In this document: piece by piece, positions 35,001 through 48,700 of the stretch
Layout of the letters: each line of letters starts with the position of its first letter
How positions within the stretch are numbered: the stretch's first letter is position 1
Assembly (NCBI RefSeq): GCF_000004075.3
Contig: NC_026661.2
Span: 930,001 to 994,000, forward strand
Source of the DNA: Cucumis sativus
Taxonomy: Eukaryota > Streptophyta > Magnoliopsida > Cucurbitales > Cucurbitaceae
Direction of reading: 5' to 3'
Length of the DNA stretch: 64,000 nucleotides
The notes under the pieces: model-generated
What the model was told of the DNA's origin: nothing
The model's input: only the letters and a program-made list of their open reading frames with translations
Database searches by the model: none
Made by a program: the position numbers and the translations under genes

Positions 35001-38000
35001 TGCAAATCGCCAATACAACTTGATAATTTTTTTGTTCAACATGAAACCTAGAGCGATCTAACTTATTTGTTATTGAGATATATGTAATTGCCAAACTACT
35101 GCTTCTTAATTTCTAATAGACCTAAGTATATATGTCCTTAAGGTTTAGAAACAATTTCTTTAATTGGTTTTTTAACAATATAGTTAATTTGTTAATTAAC
35201 TGTATCCTTCACATATATACATTATTGGCATGCAAAAGAAAACAAATGAATAAATGTAATCCCTTTTGATTATAATACTATATAGTTATTATTATTAAAA
35301 TTACATAATGATGATAGGGTCATCAAGCAATTGAAAAATGGCATGTAATTAATAATAATTAAATTAAATGGGTTTTCTTTTTTTTAAAAAAATTGAATCC
35401 ATATTATACCCATCATTGCTGGGGTTCCACATTTGTCTTAGTTTCAATAATTCACTTAGACCTATAAAATATATATAAATTTCACATTTTTCGAAAGTGC
35501 TTTTCTTTTTCCTTCTCTCTTTTGGCAATTATAATAATAATAATAATCACACTTTACAAGTCATTCCTATCTTTAATATAATTATATTATCCATATTTTT
35601 TTTTTTTCAATTAAGTTTATCTTTAGAAAAAAAAAAGAATTCAACAATACTTTAATATAAAAAAAATATTTAAATTGAGTGACACTTTCATTCTTAGGTT
35701 GAATAATAAGTTGAGCTTCAAAAATTAGAATCGGTTACTAATAAGTTTTTCAAGTTTAAAAGCATTCCATAAATAAACTTAGTATTTCACAACTTTTTAA
35801 AATTTTAATTAGTGTAGTTTTATGCAATTTGTTTAAAACACATAAATTGAAAATTTAGGGACTTGTTAAACATTCAAAAGCTTGTCCAACATGAACTTAA
35901 ATGTTCAAAACCACTAAATACAAATTTAAAAGTCTAGCGACTATTCTGGTCGTTTATTTTTTATATCTCATTATTTTTTTTACTATGATCGAGTTGGATA
36001 CGGTTGGATGTATGATTTTATATTTTAGAGTAACTTATCTTGTTTTGGATGAGTAAGTATCTAGAAGTCATGTATTTTTTTTCCTAATTTTCAATTGTCA
36101 TTTCACATTTTGTATGGGTAAGATGAGTAAGATTTCACATCTTGTTTCTATATATACTCTTACTTTTAAAATGTTAAATTTTAACCTTTGAAATTTGGAG
36201 TTTGTGTAAAATAAATAACTTTATACTTTTTGCCAATTAAATCTAAAAAGGTAACAAATATATTAAAAAAGGACATATGGCATACGTATATGTTTGTCTA
36301 TCTATTCTTTTTTTGAAGAAAATTTCATACAAATCCGAAATCAACTACTCTCCAGCATGCTCGTTAAAGATGAGGATAAAACTTTCGAGAAAAATCATCT
36401 TTCTAATTCAGAGCATACACCCAAAGAAGATATCAAAATGATGACAAAAAAGCTAATATTAACAAACAGAGTCTACACTTTCTATTGAGATGAGTATGAT
36501 GACATCCAATCCATCGAGCTCCACCTCCAATAGGGGACAAGAAATGAATTTAACAACCTCCCGCAATAACATGTTCATCATACAACACATCTCTAAACCA
36601 TACACGTTATAGTATTCAACCAATTTTAACTTACACCCTCAAATTTAATCAAGATTCTAGTTTATGCTTCTAGATTGATTGAGTTAAGCATATATGGGTT
36701 TGGTAGACAACCTGAATTTTGTTTTTGAAAACTATTTTCAAATTATATGATCACAACCATATAAATTTTGAAAATAACTTTTCATGTTTCCAGTGTAAAA
36801 AAACTTGTATAGTGTGTTTTATTCAACTGTAGACTAAACTCTAACTTTATTCGAACACACGAAGTAAAATTGTAATTTAATCAAATTTTTAATTAAAAAT
36901 AAATTAACAATAGCTGAATTATAAATACATAGTATGAAAGATATTTAAAATTTGAATGCTGGAGTAAACACATATAAGAAAACAAGAAAAGAAACAAAAA
37001 AAAGGGTTAGAAGTAATAAGATATAAAAGTAAGAGAGTTGGGGGGAGGTGTTGATAGTGTGGAATCTTTCATGTTTGGAATCCAAAGATGAAGAAAAGAA
37101 AAATATATAATAAAATGTTAGAACACAAAGAGAGAGGTGACTTGACACACAGTTGTACACAAAACTTTATTCTAATTTCTTCACAATTTATTTCTCACTT
37201 CATAAATATTATAACATTTTTGAAATGAAATCCAAATAAGTAACAACGATAAAGTATTTATGATTGGTTCAAGAGAAATAAGGGAAAAAAAAAAGGAGAA
37301 AAGAAAAGGTATGAGAAAAAGACAGGATGTAACCGTTATGGGGGAGAGTGAGTGAGTGAGTGAGTGGGTGGGAGAGGTTGAGTTGGATGCCAGCCTGCAC
37401 CTTCTGCCCTCTCTCTTCCCTCCCCAAATTTTCTCTCTTTCTTTATCATCATTACCCTCACATGCTCTTCCTCTACTCAATCCCTACTCTCTCTCTACAA
37501 TCTCATTCCTTTCTTTTTATATATATACTAAAACAAATATCTTTCACATAATTAAATAAACATACACTCAAAACTTAAGATTTATACGTTAACAGAACAC
37601 GAATTCAAATTCTAAATTTATCAATTTACATCATTTTTTTTAGATAACCATTAAAGAACTCAAGAGATGAGTGAATCAACTCAGACTTTTCATTGTGGTT
37701 TGAAAATCAACCATTCACTAATAACTGTAAAATTGGGTTTTACATGTGGAAGAATAAATAGGAACATTAGTAGATGAAAGATGATTTAGGAAAGTTTAAG
37801 TTTGGAATTAATATAACTATTATTTGATTTTTCTTTTTTTTGTTTTGTTTTTAATAAAGAAGCTTAAAATCCCAAAAGTACCCCTAGGGGTATTTGGCCT
37901 TATCCATAAAAAGCAACCATTTACCATTTCCTCACCTTGCTACCAGACTACCTTTACACACAAGCCGAGGCAACCAAAAACCTCCCTCTCCAATAGAATA

Positions 38001-38034
38001 TTTCCGCCCTTTCCTCGCCGGAATTTCAAACACA
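32026..38034. other. Intergenic, no confident gene
   Basis: AT-rich with poly-A/T runs. It includes the GNAT 3' UTR, a TTTCCA repeat (about 33675-33694), a (GAGT)n tract at about 37346-37369 followed by CT-rich DNA, and a perfect 10-bp palindrome cccctagggg at 37881-37890. A 41-codon frame at 34703-34828 follows a CT-rich stretch but has no recognisable family. Confidence 0.55.
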
Positions 38035-39229
38035 ATGTCGAAAGAAGTCACGGAAGAGGGACAGTCCGGCCTCAGAAAGGACTACGTCGACCCACCCCCT
38101 GCTCCACTCATCGACGTCGCCGAACTCACCCTCTGGTCCTTCTACAGAGCCCTTATCGCTGAGTTCATTGCCACTCTCCTCTTTCTCTACGTCACAATCG
38201 CCACCGTCATCGGCAACAACAAACAGACCAAAGCGTGTGATGGCGTCGGAATCCTCGGTATCGCATGGGCCTTCGGTGGCATGATCTTTGTACTCGTCTA
38301 CTGCACCGCCGGAATCTCCGGTAATTTCATTCAAACAATAAAGCCTCATTTCAGCTAGCTTCTTGTCGTTTTTGGAATTTGGATTTAGGGTTTTGGTTTT
38401 CTTGTAGGTGGTCATATTAATCCCGCGGTGACGTTCGGGTTGTTCCTGGCGAGGAAAGTGTCGCTGATCAGAGCGTTTGGGTACATGGTGGCGCAGTGCG
38501 CCGGAGCCATCGTTGGCGTTGGATTAGTTAAGGCTTTCATGAAGCATGATTATAACAACAACGGCGGCGGAGCCAACGCCGTTAATTCTGGTTACAGTAG
38601 AGGAACGGCTCTTGGTGCTGAGATTATTGGAACTTTCGTTCTTGTTTACACTGTCTTCTCCGCTACTGATCCCAAGAGGAGCGCGCGTGATTCTCACATT
38701 CCTGTAAGTTTCTTCTTCTTCCCTTCTTAAATCGCCATGAATTTCTTCTTCTTTCTTCAACTTCCACGCTTATTTTTTGCCCATATTTTTAACCTCTAAC
38801 CTCAAACCTCAAATGTGCATGTAAGTGTTAGTTATCACTTGATTACGCTCACTTCAAAAAATACGTTATTGTTCTTGAACAATGTGACAGGTTTTAGCTC
38901 CGTTGCCAATTGGGTTCGCCGTGTTCATGGTTCATCTAGCAACCATTCCCATCACAGGAACCGGAATCAACCCGGCCAGAAGCTTCGGCGCCGCCGTTAT
39001 CTACAACCGTGAAAAACCCTGGAATGACCACGTAAGTCCATCCTCAGCAAGATAAAATTTTTATTGTCGGAATTATTGTTTTTTAACCCTTTTTGTTGGA
39101 ATTTTACAGTGGATCTTCTGGGTGGGTCCGTTCGTGGGAGCGTTAGCGGCGGCAGCGTACCACCAGTACATTCTCCGGGCAGCCGCCATTAAAGCATTGG
39201 GATCATTCCGCAGCAACCCCACAAACTGA
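38035..39229 (+). CDS. PIP2-type plasma-membrane aquaporin
   Basis: Exons 38035-38320, 38408-38703, 38891-39031 and 39110-39229 give 280 residues; three introns match the usual four-exon PIP gene. Six membrane helices carry the two pore motifs, NPA at 100-102 ([11 protein letters not shown]) and 221-223 ([10 protein letters not shown]). The aromatic/arginine filter is Phe80, His209, Thr218 and Arg224, the water-selective PIP set. The short N-terminus (MSKEV) and the C-terminal [11 protein letters not shown] with Ser273 and Ser276 are PIP2 marks; the serines correspond to known phosphorylation sites that control trafficking. The loop D His192 (RDSHIP) corresponds to the pH-gating histidine. 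The protein moves water, and in some members H2O2 or CO2, across the plasma membrane. The exact PIP2 isoform number cannot be set from sequence alone. Confidence 0.97.
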
Positions 39230-40066
39230 GAGGAAGAAGATGATGATGATGGATGTGGAGCATGTTTTTAGAATGATTCATTATTAATTTGTGTGGTTAT
39301 GTGTGATGATGAATGAGATTATGAGGAGGATGAAACGAAGGAGGATTGTCTTTGAATGTTTTAATTTTATTTAATTTTTAAAAATCTTTTGTTTGTTTAG
39401 TTTATTTTTGGCTGTGTAATATTATGAATATCTCTTCCTTTTGTTCATTTCAAGACAATTTGGCCTTCAATTTTTCTTTATCCCTCATCCTTTACTCCTC
39501 TTATGCTTTTATTCACTGCTTCTATGATTTGTTAACAGTTACCCTAACTTTTGAAAACTTCAAAGAAATAATATATCTTTGTGTAAGTAATAGAAATGTT
39601 TTGCATTTTGAAGCAATGTTGAACTTTCTTGGAATTAATTAGCTAAATTTTCAAATTTATAATATTCTATTCCACTTTGATTTTCTGTATTTCTTTTTAA
39701 CCCTTAGGCAACTATTAATTGTTTAAGTAAAGATTTATGTATAATGCAATTATTTTGGATGAACCTTTTCATGATAGAAACCAAATTGTTATAAATGTGC
39801 TAATAGAATTGGAATTTTTGTACGTATTTGAGACATTATATATAAGCTACCATATTTTAATATTTGTAAGTGTAAGGACATATATTTCATTAGAGAAAAT
39901 GATAGTGAGAGGGGGATATTTTAGAAAGGAAGAGGGAGAAAAGGATATTTGATGTATGGAAAATGAAGTTAGGATTATTAGGATGAGGTTGATTACATTA
40001 GACTGCATGGAAGTAAAACAAAAGGGGCAGGTGTCAACAAAGAGAGGGTAAAAAGGAAGGGGAGAG

Positions 40067-40094
40067 CTACAAACTACAAACTACAAACTACAAA
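40067..40094. repeat. (CTACAAA)4 tandem repeat
   Basis: Four exact 7-bp units followed by a partial fifth. Confidence 0.95.
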
Positions 40095-40255
40095 CTATTT
40101 GTGGGGTATTCTCTATAGTGAAAGACCAGCTTTTCATTTCTTTTATTTTTTAAATTTATATATATAAAAAGGTAAATAATTAAAAGGAAAAAAGAAAAGG
40201 AAAAGATGTGTTGGGTCAATCTTGGACTAAACTCCAACAACAGAATAATAATAAA

Positions 40256-40286
40256 AAAGAAAGAAAGAAAGAAAGAAAGAAAGAAA
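40256..40286. repeat. (GAAA)n microsatellite
   Basis: About seven GAAA/AAAG units in a row, a likely polymorphic marker. Confidence 0.95.
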
Positions 40287-40863
40287 TGTATTTTATTTAA
40301 TATTTGAGGGGCAGCACATGGGGGGTGTGTGTGGGTCCCAGACACTCTGAAAATCCGCTTCTTTCCTTTGTCGTCTTCTGCTTTCCTTTCTTTTTACAAT
40401 TTCAAATTTGCTTCACCTCAATTCTTTTCATTCTAACTTTTTCATCTTAACTTAATAATTAATAATGTGTTTCTTCTTCTAAATTTCAATTTCCTCCTAA
40501 TCAAAATTCTCTTTTCTTTCGAGATTTAACTATTTTAACATGAAAAACTGATTTTTTTTTTATTTATTTATTAATTTTACAAAGTAACTTCTATAAATCA
40601 TGAAATCCAGAAATAGAAATTAACTCAAATTGGCCAAGAAAAGTACATCAGAGCAATCTTTGTTAATTTATATCAAATAAGTTAAGTTAATCATCGAACA
40701 AATAAGATGCTCTAAAATTAACTTTAGGTATTAGTTTAAATCTCTATGAGATATTAGAGATTCAAATCCATTCATCATTTTCTTTCTTGAAAAGTAGCAA
40801 TAAGATATAGTATAAGGCTTAGGTAGGTTTGGGCTATGTCCTATATGTGAACAGCCTATTTCT

Positions 40864-40941
40864 TAGTTGAGGGGAATCAAAAGGGACCCATAGAAAGGGT
40901 AAATTGGTTTTTGAAAAAGTTAATAGTTGAGGGGAATCAAA
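40864..40941. repeat. 18-bp direct repeat, 60 bp apart
   Basis: tagttgaggggaatcaaa occurs at 40864-40881 and 40924-40941. Confidence 0.9.
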
Positions 40942-42285
40942 CCCTAGCTCTCACAAACATTGATGCAAACTAAAGTGAAGAGCACATTTGTTTTCAAACA
41001 GTAACAACAAATGATAGGGGTCAAAATCCACCCAAACTCTTTCATCCCTGAACGAAATCTAGAAACCCAAATCCAACTAGTTGATACTGTTTTTCAATTT
41101 TTGGACCAAACAATTTCAACCAAGTTAAGCTTTCTTCTTTTTTTTTTTTCCTTGCACCTCTATGGAATGCTGCTTCCAAAATATTTTGCTCACCAAATTA
41201 AAAAACTTAGTATATATAATATGACCATTAACAGAAACCATCAACATACATCACTAAATTTTACCATTTGGTTTAAAAATACTCCATTCTTTTAAAAATT
41301 GCAATATTAAACTTGATCTGACATAAACAGAACAAACTATGCTTCCATGAATCAGTAGGAGTTGTAGCTTGAAATCTTCTATGTTGTAATATTAGAAATT
41401 ACATAAGATTAAAAAAAAACAAGAAAAAAGGACTCCAATAACGAAGAAGTCCTTCAAAAAGAAAAAGAAAAAGAAAAAAAACAAAAGATAATAGAAAAGG
41501 TGTTGTACAAATTGACATATTTATTGCCTCTCTGTCTTGTTTTTAAAATCTCTCTTTTCTCTTAAGGTGGTGCTAGTGCTAGAATCATCCAATTGATGGC
41601 AGACAGAGAGTGAAATGTCACTTTCACTTGAAAGTAGACAGACAGACAGAGAGCCTCAGCAACACAGTGGTCCTCAATGGGTCAAACCCACATAGCCACA
41701 GTTTTCTCATTGCCCCACCCACCACTCACAAGTTTTCCTTTAAACCCCCCTTAAAAGTTTTTTTTTTTTATAGTTGAATTCAAGTCTATGAAGTTTGTTT
41801 GGGGTGCAGTAATGTTTAGTAGAGTTACAGAAAGGAAAACAGGGTTCAACCTTGAAGGAGTTGATTAGTTTGGAGTTAGCAAACAATAGAGGGTGAGAGA
41901 GAGAAGAAGATGAATTTTTTTGACAAATGTGCACCCTTCAATAGTGTTTGAAATTGGTGGAATTAAGTTATTTAAAGCTAACTTATAAAGTCAGTGGATC
42001 CAACTGGAATTGATTTTTCTATGCAATTTCTTTGTTTTTGTTACTTTGAATAGAAAGAGAGGTGGACCTAAACAAACAGAACCCATAAGCTTAATCTTTT
42101 TCTAAAATATGGATACAGGAGAAATCTTTAACTACATGATATGCTTCATTATGCAATACACTAAGATGATACAGCTTTAACATTATCCATAACATGTGTT
42201 AACAACACCTATATAGCTAAAATGACAAATGATAATGATCTATAAGTGATGTTATTAATCTAATGGTAATACTTCCTTTCCCATA

Positions 42286-45218
42286 TCATAACAGATCATC
42301 AGAGAATGATTTGCATCTAAAATTTTCTACCTTGGAGTCGATGGATGAGATCATTTCTTTCAGCTGAGATGATTTCAGCTCTAATTCACTTAACCGAGCT
42401 TCTGTTTCTGCTACTTTTGTCTTTGCATCAGAAAGCTCTTTTTCTTTCAATGCCAAATCAGCCATTTGGGAATCTAGTTCTTTCTTTATTGATTCCAAAT
42501 TCTGCTCACAGTCTGTCTTTGCAGCATCAATGGCTCGATGCTGACTTCTCAGCTCTACAGCTTGTGCAATTTCATTAATGCGACTCTTTAACCATGTAAT
42601 ATTGATTTCTGAGGACTCGACATCTTTGAAAATTGCCAAGAGTTCTCTAACTTTGGACTTGGTTAGTTGGTGAAACTCAGTAGATTGCAATTCTTGAATC
42701 ACATAGCACACGCACTCTAGATAGTATGAGCGCATGGAAACTGATTCCAATTTACAGGTAGCTGCAATATCCCCGTACTTTTCGAAGATCGATGTCAGAA
42801 TGGAAGAAAAGCTGGATTTTACATGGTACTTTCCCACAGGAACACACTGCTCAGAATTTACAGACTCAATCTCCTCCTCGTCACTGTCTACTAGAGTTTG
42901 CTCAAAGCCAGACAAGCTAAAGCTAGATTCACTAGATTGCTTTCGAAATCTTTCTTTACCGTTGTTGCCGTTGGGTGTACGATTATCAAAAAAAGTTTCA
43001 TGATTCCCACCCCCATTCTTATTATTTGACATCTGTTCAAGCATCCGAATGGAACCCTTCTTTGGTGAATCCACTGAATACTCAGGCTGTCAAAAAAGAC
43101 AACTGCAGGTTCAACATTTTGATACGACATAAAACTGTTATCAATTTGTTATCAATTATGGGGGAAGGAAAAAAAGGCGCACCATCATGAGACTATCGTA
43201 TGAAGGAATTCGAGGCGTATCATGTTGCTCAACATTAAGACTAGGATCTTCAGGATGAATTTCTTCTGAATAAAATCTTTTGGCAGGGGATATGTGACCA
43301 CCATTTATAGATTCTACCTTCTTCTTAGGAGAGATACGTGAGTTGAGTGATAGCGGTTCACTAGGAACTGTGCTTGAGTACCGTCCACCGTCAACGTCTT
43401 TTGGAGGCTTTGGTCGGGATCCCTTCTTCCTTCCAAAAGATTTGGAAATATCAAGCCTAAAAGATCCTGCAAGAATAAAAAGTAAAAGTTCAAAAAAAAA
43501 AAAAAACAAACAAATTGAGCTAGAAGAATAATTTTCAAAAGCATGAATAGAAGTTTGAGAAGAAACAAAGTCTCTTGACATTTCGTTCCATTTCAACTAA
43601 ATGATCAATCAAAGAGAATATCCAGATTTCAAGAGCTATCTAATTTCCATCAAGTCCGTCGTTCTTGAAAGCACAAACAGGCAACAATGTAGCATTGCCT
43701 TCCAGACTAAATTCTACAGAAGAGGAAAATAAATAAATCTTTCTAGAAGTTGACATACTAAAATTAAGGTAATGCATTAGAAACCAAGTCAGTATTTTCT
43801 TTCTGACTAAAATTTAATACATAATTGGGATTGTATCTCAGGATAAGAGAATGAAGGGTTTTCTACACTAATACTAAACCATGCTTGCATTAATATGATG
43901 CAAAGCAATGAAATATCTTTGAATTAAAATTTCCTTTGGCGGAGATCAACTACTAAAGGCTACATTGGATAGTCATCCCAAATTCATGCAAATAAATTTA
44001 GATCACAAAAAACTGACAATCTCTGAAGATAAATTCTTTGAGTTAATGAAGTTTTTTATTTTTTATTTTTTCAGGTTAGGGGAGACGATACAGGTAGTCA
44101 GCATTCCTAGATGATGTCACAGAAACATGGATTCCATAAGTAGTATATAAACCACAATCCATGCTCGTCATCTTGTTCTTTTGAGATTAGCTGTCAACAA
44201 CTCAACAAAGTGCATCATGGTTCACAAGAAAACACACAAGAGAAAAGAACTTCCTCAAAAGGTGGCCATCAGGCAAAGAGTCGGACCTCGAGTTACAGTA
44301 TTTGTTTTAAGCGAAGAAAGTTTTTCGTTTCCCTCATTAGTCTCTATGGCCATCTTTTAAAACTTGAAAATTACATTCTACAGAAATCAGCAGTCTTTTG
44401 GATGAACCTATACAGTAGAAGACAACTTAATACATGCATGATTTTCTTGCAAAAGATCTCTCGATCCCGAAAGTCCTGAATTACCCTCAAAGCTGTCTTC
44501 CTATAAAGATCAGCAGAGTCAAATTATGGTAATTTAATAGAACTGTTCAACAAAAGTGAATAATTCTCCTAAATATTCCATGTCTTCATGGAACTTTCTC
44601 ACTAATAATAGAAGCCATTTAAGAGTTCAGAATTCTCACATTTAATCTTTGAGAGAAAGAACAGGCATAGAAAGAGAGTATAATTCCACTAAATTTAGAG
44701 AAAGAAAAAAGAAAAGCAAACAAAATGGACCGATTTCATTCGATTTTATCAGCCACATCCTAGCTAGAGAACTTTAGGTGAAATAGAACTGTTTGTATTA
44801 TTGGAGGACATTAATGCTTTAATGAAAACTGTTTGCTCAACCACCTATTCATGTTGCACATGCTTTCTTTATCACGTTGAGAGTTATCAAATAGAAAATT
44901 GAAAGTAAATATCTAAGAGAAAAAAAAAAAAACCATTAAGAAATCAAACAAAGAAAACTTCAATTCCTCAGGCTATACATCCCCGGTAATAAGAGAACTT
45001 ACAATCTTGTGAATGAAACATGAATTGAATCCAATGAAAAAAAAGTAGTTTATCAAAGCCAACAGGGATTGAAATTCAGGAACAGAATTATTACCTTTAG
45101 ATTTTTTATCCTTTCCTGCCTTGCTTTCAGCTGTTTTTTTAATGCAATAGTCAGTGCATTCATGAAATGGATTTGAAGCATAAATACAATCTGGACGAAC
45201 TTTTCTCCTTTCAGCCAT
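42286..45218 (-). CDS. PEARLI4 (phospholipase-like) domain protein
   Basis: Exons 45218-45095, 43466-43183 and 43086-42286 join in frame to 402 residues. The N-terminus has a small cysteine cluster (RPDCIYASNPFHECTDYC, residues 8-25). Residues 40-215 are polar, Ser/Lys/Pro-rich and probably disordered. Residues of about 218-395 match the plant-specific PEARLI4 region (SSFSSILTSIFEKYGDIAAT, then YYLECVCYVIQELQST). The last 80 residues are Lys/Glu heptad-rich, a likely coiled coil (LALKEKELSDAKTKVAETEA). The family name includes 'phospholipase-like', but no catalytic motif is visible here and the biochemical role is unknown. Arabidopsis At2g16900 is a likely relative, from memory. The second intron is 1628 bases; no coding exon was found inside it. 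Confidence 0.87.
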
Positions 45219-45249
45219 CCCCTTTGTTACTTTGCTAAAATCTAATTAC

Positions 45250-45763
45250 CTGTAATATTCACAGCATCAGATTCACCATTTTTGTAGCATAGTCAGAGCT
45301 TTGTCACAATGCTTTTCTCAGTTCAAACAAAAAATTTCCATGTAAAAAGAGACGAGAGAGAGAGAGATGGACGAAAAGAATAAGCCAAGCAGGAAGGTAA
45401 CTAAACTCAAAATTGAACCTCAAATCATCCAATAAAAGGGATGGCAAAAGGGGATTCAAAATTCATCAATCTTCACAAGAGAATTTCAATGCCTTCATTA
45501 TTTGACGAACAAACTTAACAAAATGGAAAACAAAAGAAGAAAACAGTACACAAACTCCACATTCATTAATTGACAACCAAACATAGGTAAAACCGGAATC
45601 CAGCTTAAATTAGCAAAACTAATCAAATACCCAAAAAAGGATCGTTTCAAAGAAAACAAACTCAAACCCCACATAAGAAATCCCAGAAACCCAGAAATCA
45701 AAATCGAAAGAAAAAAAAATTCACAGAAAAAGAGATTTAAAGAACAGAAAACAATGAACCAAC
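45250..45763 (-). other. Probable 5' UTR intron of the PEARLI4 gene
   Basis: On the minus strand a donor (caag|gttggt) at 45763 and an acceptor (atattacag|gtaatt) ending at 45250 bracket a stretch without coding, 31 bases upstream of the ATG. The upstream exon would hold the CT-rich stretch 45800-45830. Inferred from splice consensus only. Confidence 0.4.
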
Positions 45764-48700
45764 CTTGAAATCGAGCTTGGTTTTGATTGAAGGATTTGCT
45801 CTCTCCCTCTCTCTCTCTTTCTCTCAATGGAAGAGATTTTTCATATGCAAAGGTAAAGTTGGAGTGGCCACTATATTCTAACGCTGCCATTAATGGGTTT
45901 TCTTGGACGACGTTGAAAGATTGACTTATTAGGTGAAACACCAAAAAGAAAATTAAAAAGTTGAATTTTTTTGGGGCATTTTTCAATGCTAAAATTCCAG
46001 CAAACATGGACACTTTTACATATAAAATTAAAACAAGACTCTTTTAGTCATCAAAAAGTTGAAAAACAAGAAATTATTATACAATTTCCTTGAAGTTTAT
46101 GGCTGAAAATCAATTTGGTATGTGAATTAGTGTGTATTAATTGAACAGATTTTCAAAAGACTGCCACTTGCCACTTGACAATTCCATATTTGTTTCTATT
46201 TCTACAGAGTTCATCATCTTTGTATTAAAATATGAATATGAGTTTGATTTTGATGTATCAAAATCATATCGTGGATAAGAAATAACTTCCCATCAAGAAT
46301 TTTGTTGACTCTAAGTCGATTTCGAGCTCAAGTAGTTAAACATCCATATCTTTTCTTATTTAGTGTTTCTTTTTCAAACTTTCATTGGTTGGAACTCCTT
46401 GGATGAAGGTTTTAAAATTTTTTTGCCATATAACAAAATTTTAATTGGTATAATTTTCTAAATCTAAACTCATGACCCAACCGTCCATAGATTACGAAGG
46501 AGTAGCTCACTTCATGTTTGTCTCAAGGATTATCATAATCTTAAGATTAGAACAGTTTTTTTTCTTCTTATTTCTCCTATTCCTCGTTCTCCCTTTCATT
46601 ATTCCCCACTCCTTCATTTCACTATTCATCATTTTTTCAAACATAGATTATAATAACTCAAACTATTATAATCTGCCTCTAGAGACAACCCTAAACTATT
46701 ATAGCTCACCGACTATAATAACCACAAATTATGATAACTCACTCAACGCTCCAAACTTGCCCTTAAACTTTGTATGTATTGGACTAGAAAATTTAAAACT
46801 CATTAAATGACACTAATAATAATTAAGTATATAAAACATAAGAATTTTTTTTTTTTTTTTTGGTAAAAGGCTATTGATAATAAATTCTTCTTTGTGATAG
46901 ACCCTTTCTAATGATATAATTTATTTTTTATAGATACTAAAATTTGGATCTAAATTTTGTTATATTTGTAAATGATGAACATGATAGATCGAAAAATCAA
47001 GCCGACCAACCAAAATCGACTAAATCGAAAGGTGGTTGATTGAAGAGAAGGACAAGTTTGTTTGGTATCGATTTGGAAAAAGTACAAACTCACAATTTTT
47101 TTGAAAAAAGATTTAAAGACTTGAATTACTCACTTTTTGACCAACCTACGGTTGGTGTGTAATCTTTATGGTCTAGGCGGGTTTTAACATTTATTAAACC
47201 GATCATATAGTCGGTTCATTGACAGTTTTGTAAAAAAATTCGATTCCTACTAACCAATGCTCGCCCATAGTTGAATTCATCTCGCTTTGATACTCAAATC
47301 TTTATCGAGGATATTATTTTTGTGGAAAAGTTTGTCAATGTCTCGTAATAAGAACAAAATTGTTTTATGCTTTCCTGACTTCAACATCCTTTTAAGGTCA
47401 TTTTTCGATCTAAAAAAAATAGATTTAAACATGAATTAGTTTATTATATATTATCCTAAAATTAGATGTTGCATTGAAAACCCTATAATATCATACACAT
47501 ACCATTAAAGTATTTTAGTAACCAACATTCTAATTTAATTTGGCCATTAAATAGAGGTCCATATTAAGATTAGCCTTTTGCCAAAATTGGTGTTTTCTTT
47601 ATATTTATTATTTACTTTCTTTGTAAAAAAAAGTTATGAAGTGGTAGATCTAAATTAGAAGGAAAATATAAATGAAGTTGAAAAAAAGAAACAACTTTTA
47701 TTCCATTTATTAAAGCTAAATTCAGCTTAGCTTTCTTAGTTATTACACATTCAATAATTCTTATATTATTAATTTTTATTCGAGTTCAATTTTAATCTTG
47801 GTAATTTTGAAAGGGTCAGTTTTGACATATTAATTTAATATGTGTTTTGTATAAATTTAAAAAGATTAAATTCCAAAATCGGTTTTTATAGTTTAGTAAA
47901 AGTTAAAAGTTTAATATTTATGGAACTAAAATGTAAGTTCTAATCTAAACTTGAATTTTTGTTCATCCATATAAATTAAATTTGTAATATAAACATATAT
48001 AAACAAAATATATAATATATCCATCTAAAAACCTGTATATGCTATGGATTTATAGTTAACCTTTTACATCACACACACATATAAATAAAGTAGTCTCTAA
48101 TAATTTGATCTCTATAAATATAAATTATTGGAATAAATACATTTCAATATAACTTTGATAATTTAGAATAAATAATATAAGTGGAATGAAGAAAAAAGAT
48201 TGAAAAGAAAAAAGAAGAATGGAAAAGCATATATATTTATGAGTAATATTTAGTAGGTAGAGGTGATGTAAGAGGTGAGTAGGGTGTTCGTTCCACACCA
48301 CATGTGGTTGTGATATCAAACGTCAAACAAAGTGGTTAAAGTTTTGTTACAATTATTTCTTTCTAATATTTAACTTCAAAAACTGCTTTCTTTTTTATTT
48401 ATTTCTCTAACAAAAAAAAAAAAAAGAAAAAGAAAAAAGAAGAACATAATACAATCAAATAACATTATTAATTTTATGCAACATAAGGTGTCCACAAAAT
48501 AGTCCCACACATGGTCCATCACCTCTCCCATGCCATCTCCCTCACTCTTATATTCATATATATACATCTACATCTACATACCGTCATATTTTACTCGTTT
48601 GCTTTGGATTATCACATCAAAGGGTATAAATCGTTTTATGATTTCAATACAAATATAAATGTCAAGATGCATTACCCTCTGACGTGGCATTCCACTGTAA

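Larger units (their letters stand above)
39230..42285. other. Intergenic between convergent PIP2 and PEARLI4 genes
   Basis: 3' UTRs of both genes and AT-rich DNA; no gene recognised. It contains several simple repeats listed separately and a GACA run at about 41637-41650. Confidence 0.6.

Noticed and set aside
37181-37559. Overlapping ORFs on both strands around the (GAGT)n tract
   Set aside because: They are low-complexity translations of simple repeat and CT-rich DNA, with no protein family.
45498-46013. 171-codon minus-strand ORF upstream of the PEARLI4 gene
   Set aside because: The translation is dominated by Phe, Leu and Ser from AT-rich leader and intron DNA, with no family features. 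It overlaps the probable 5' UTR intron.
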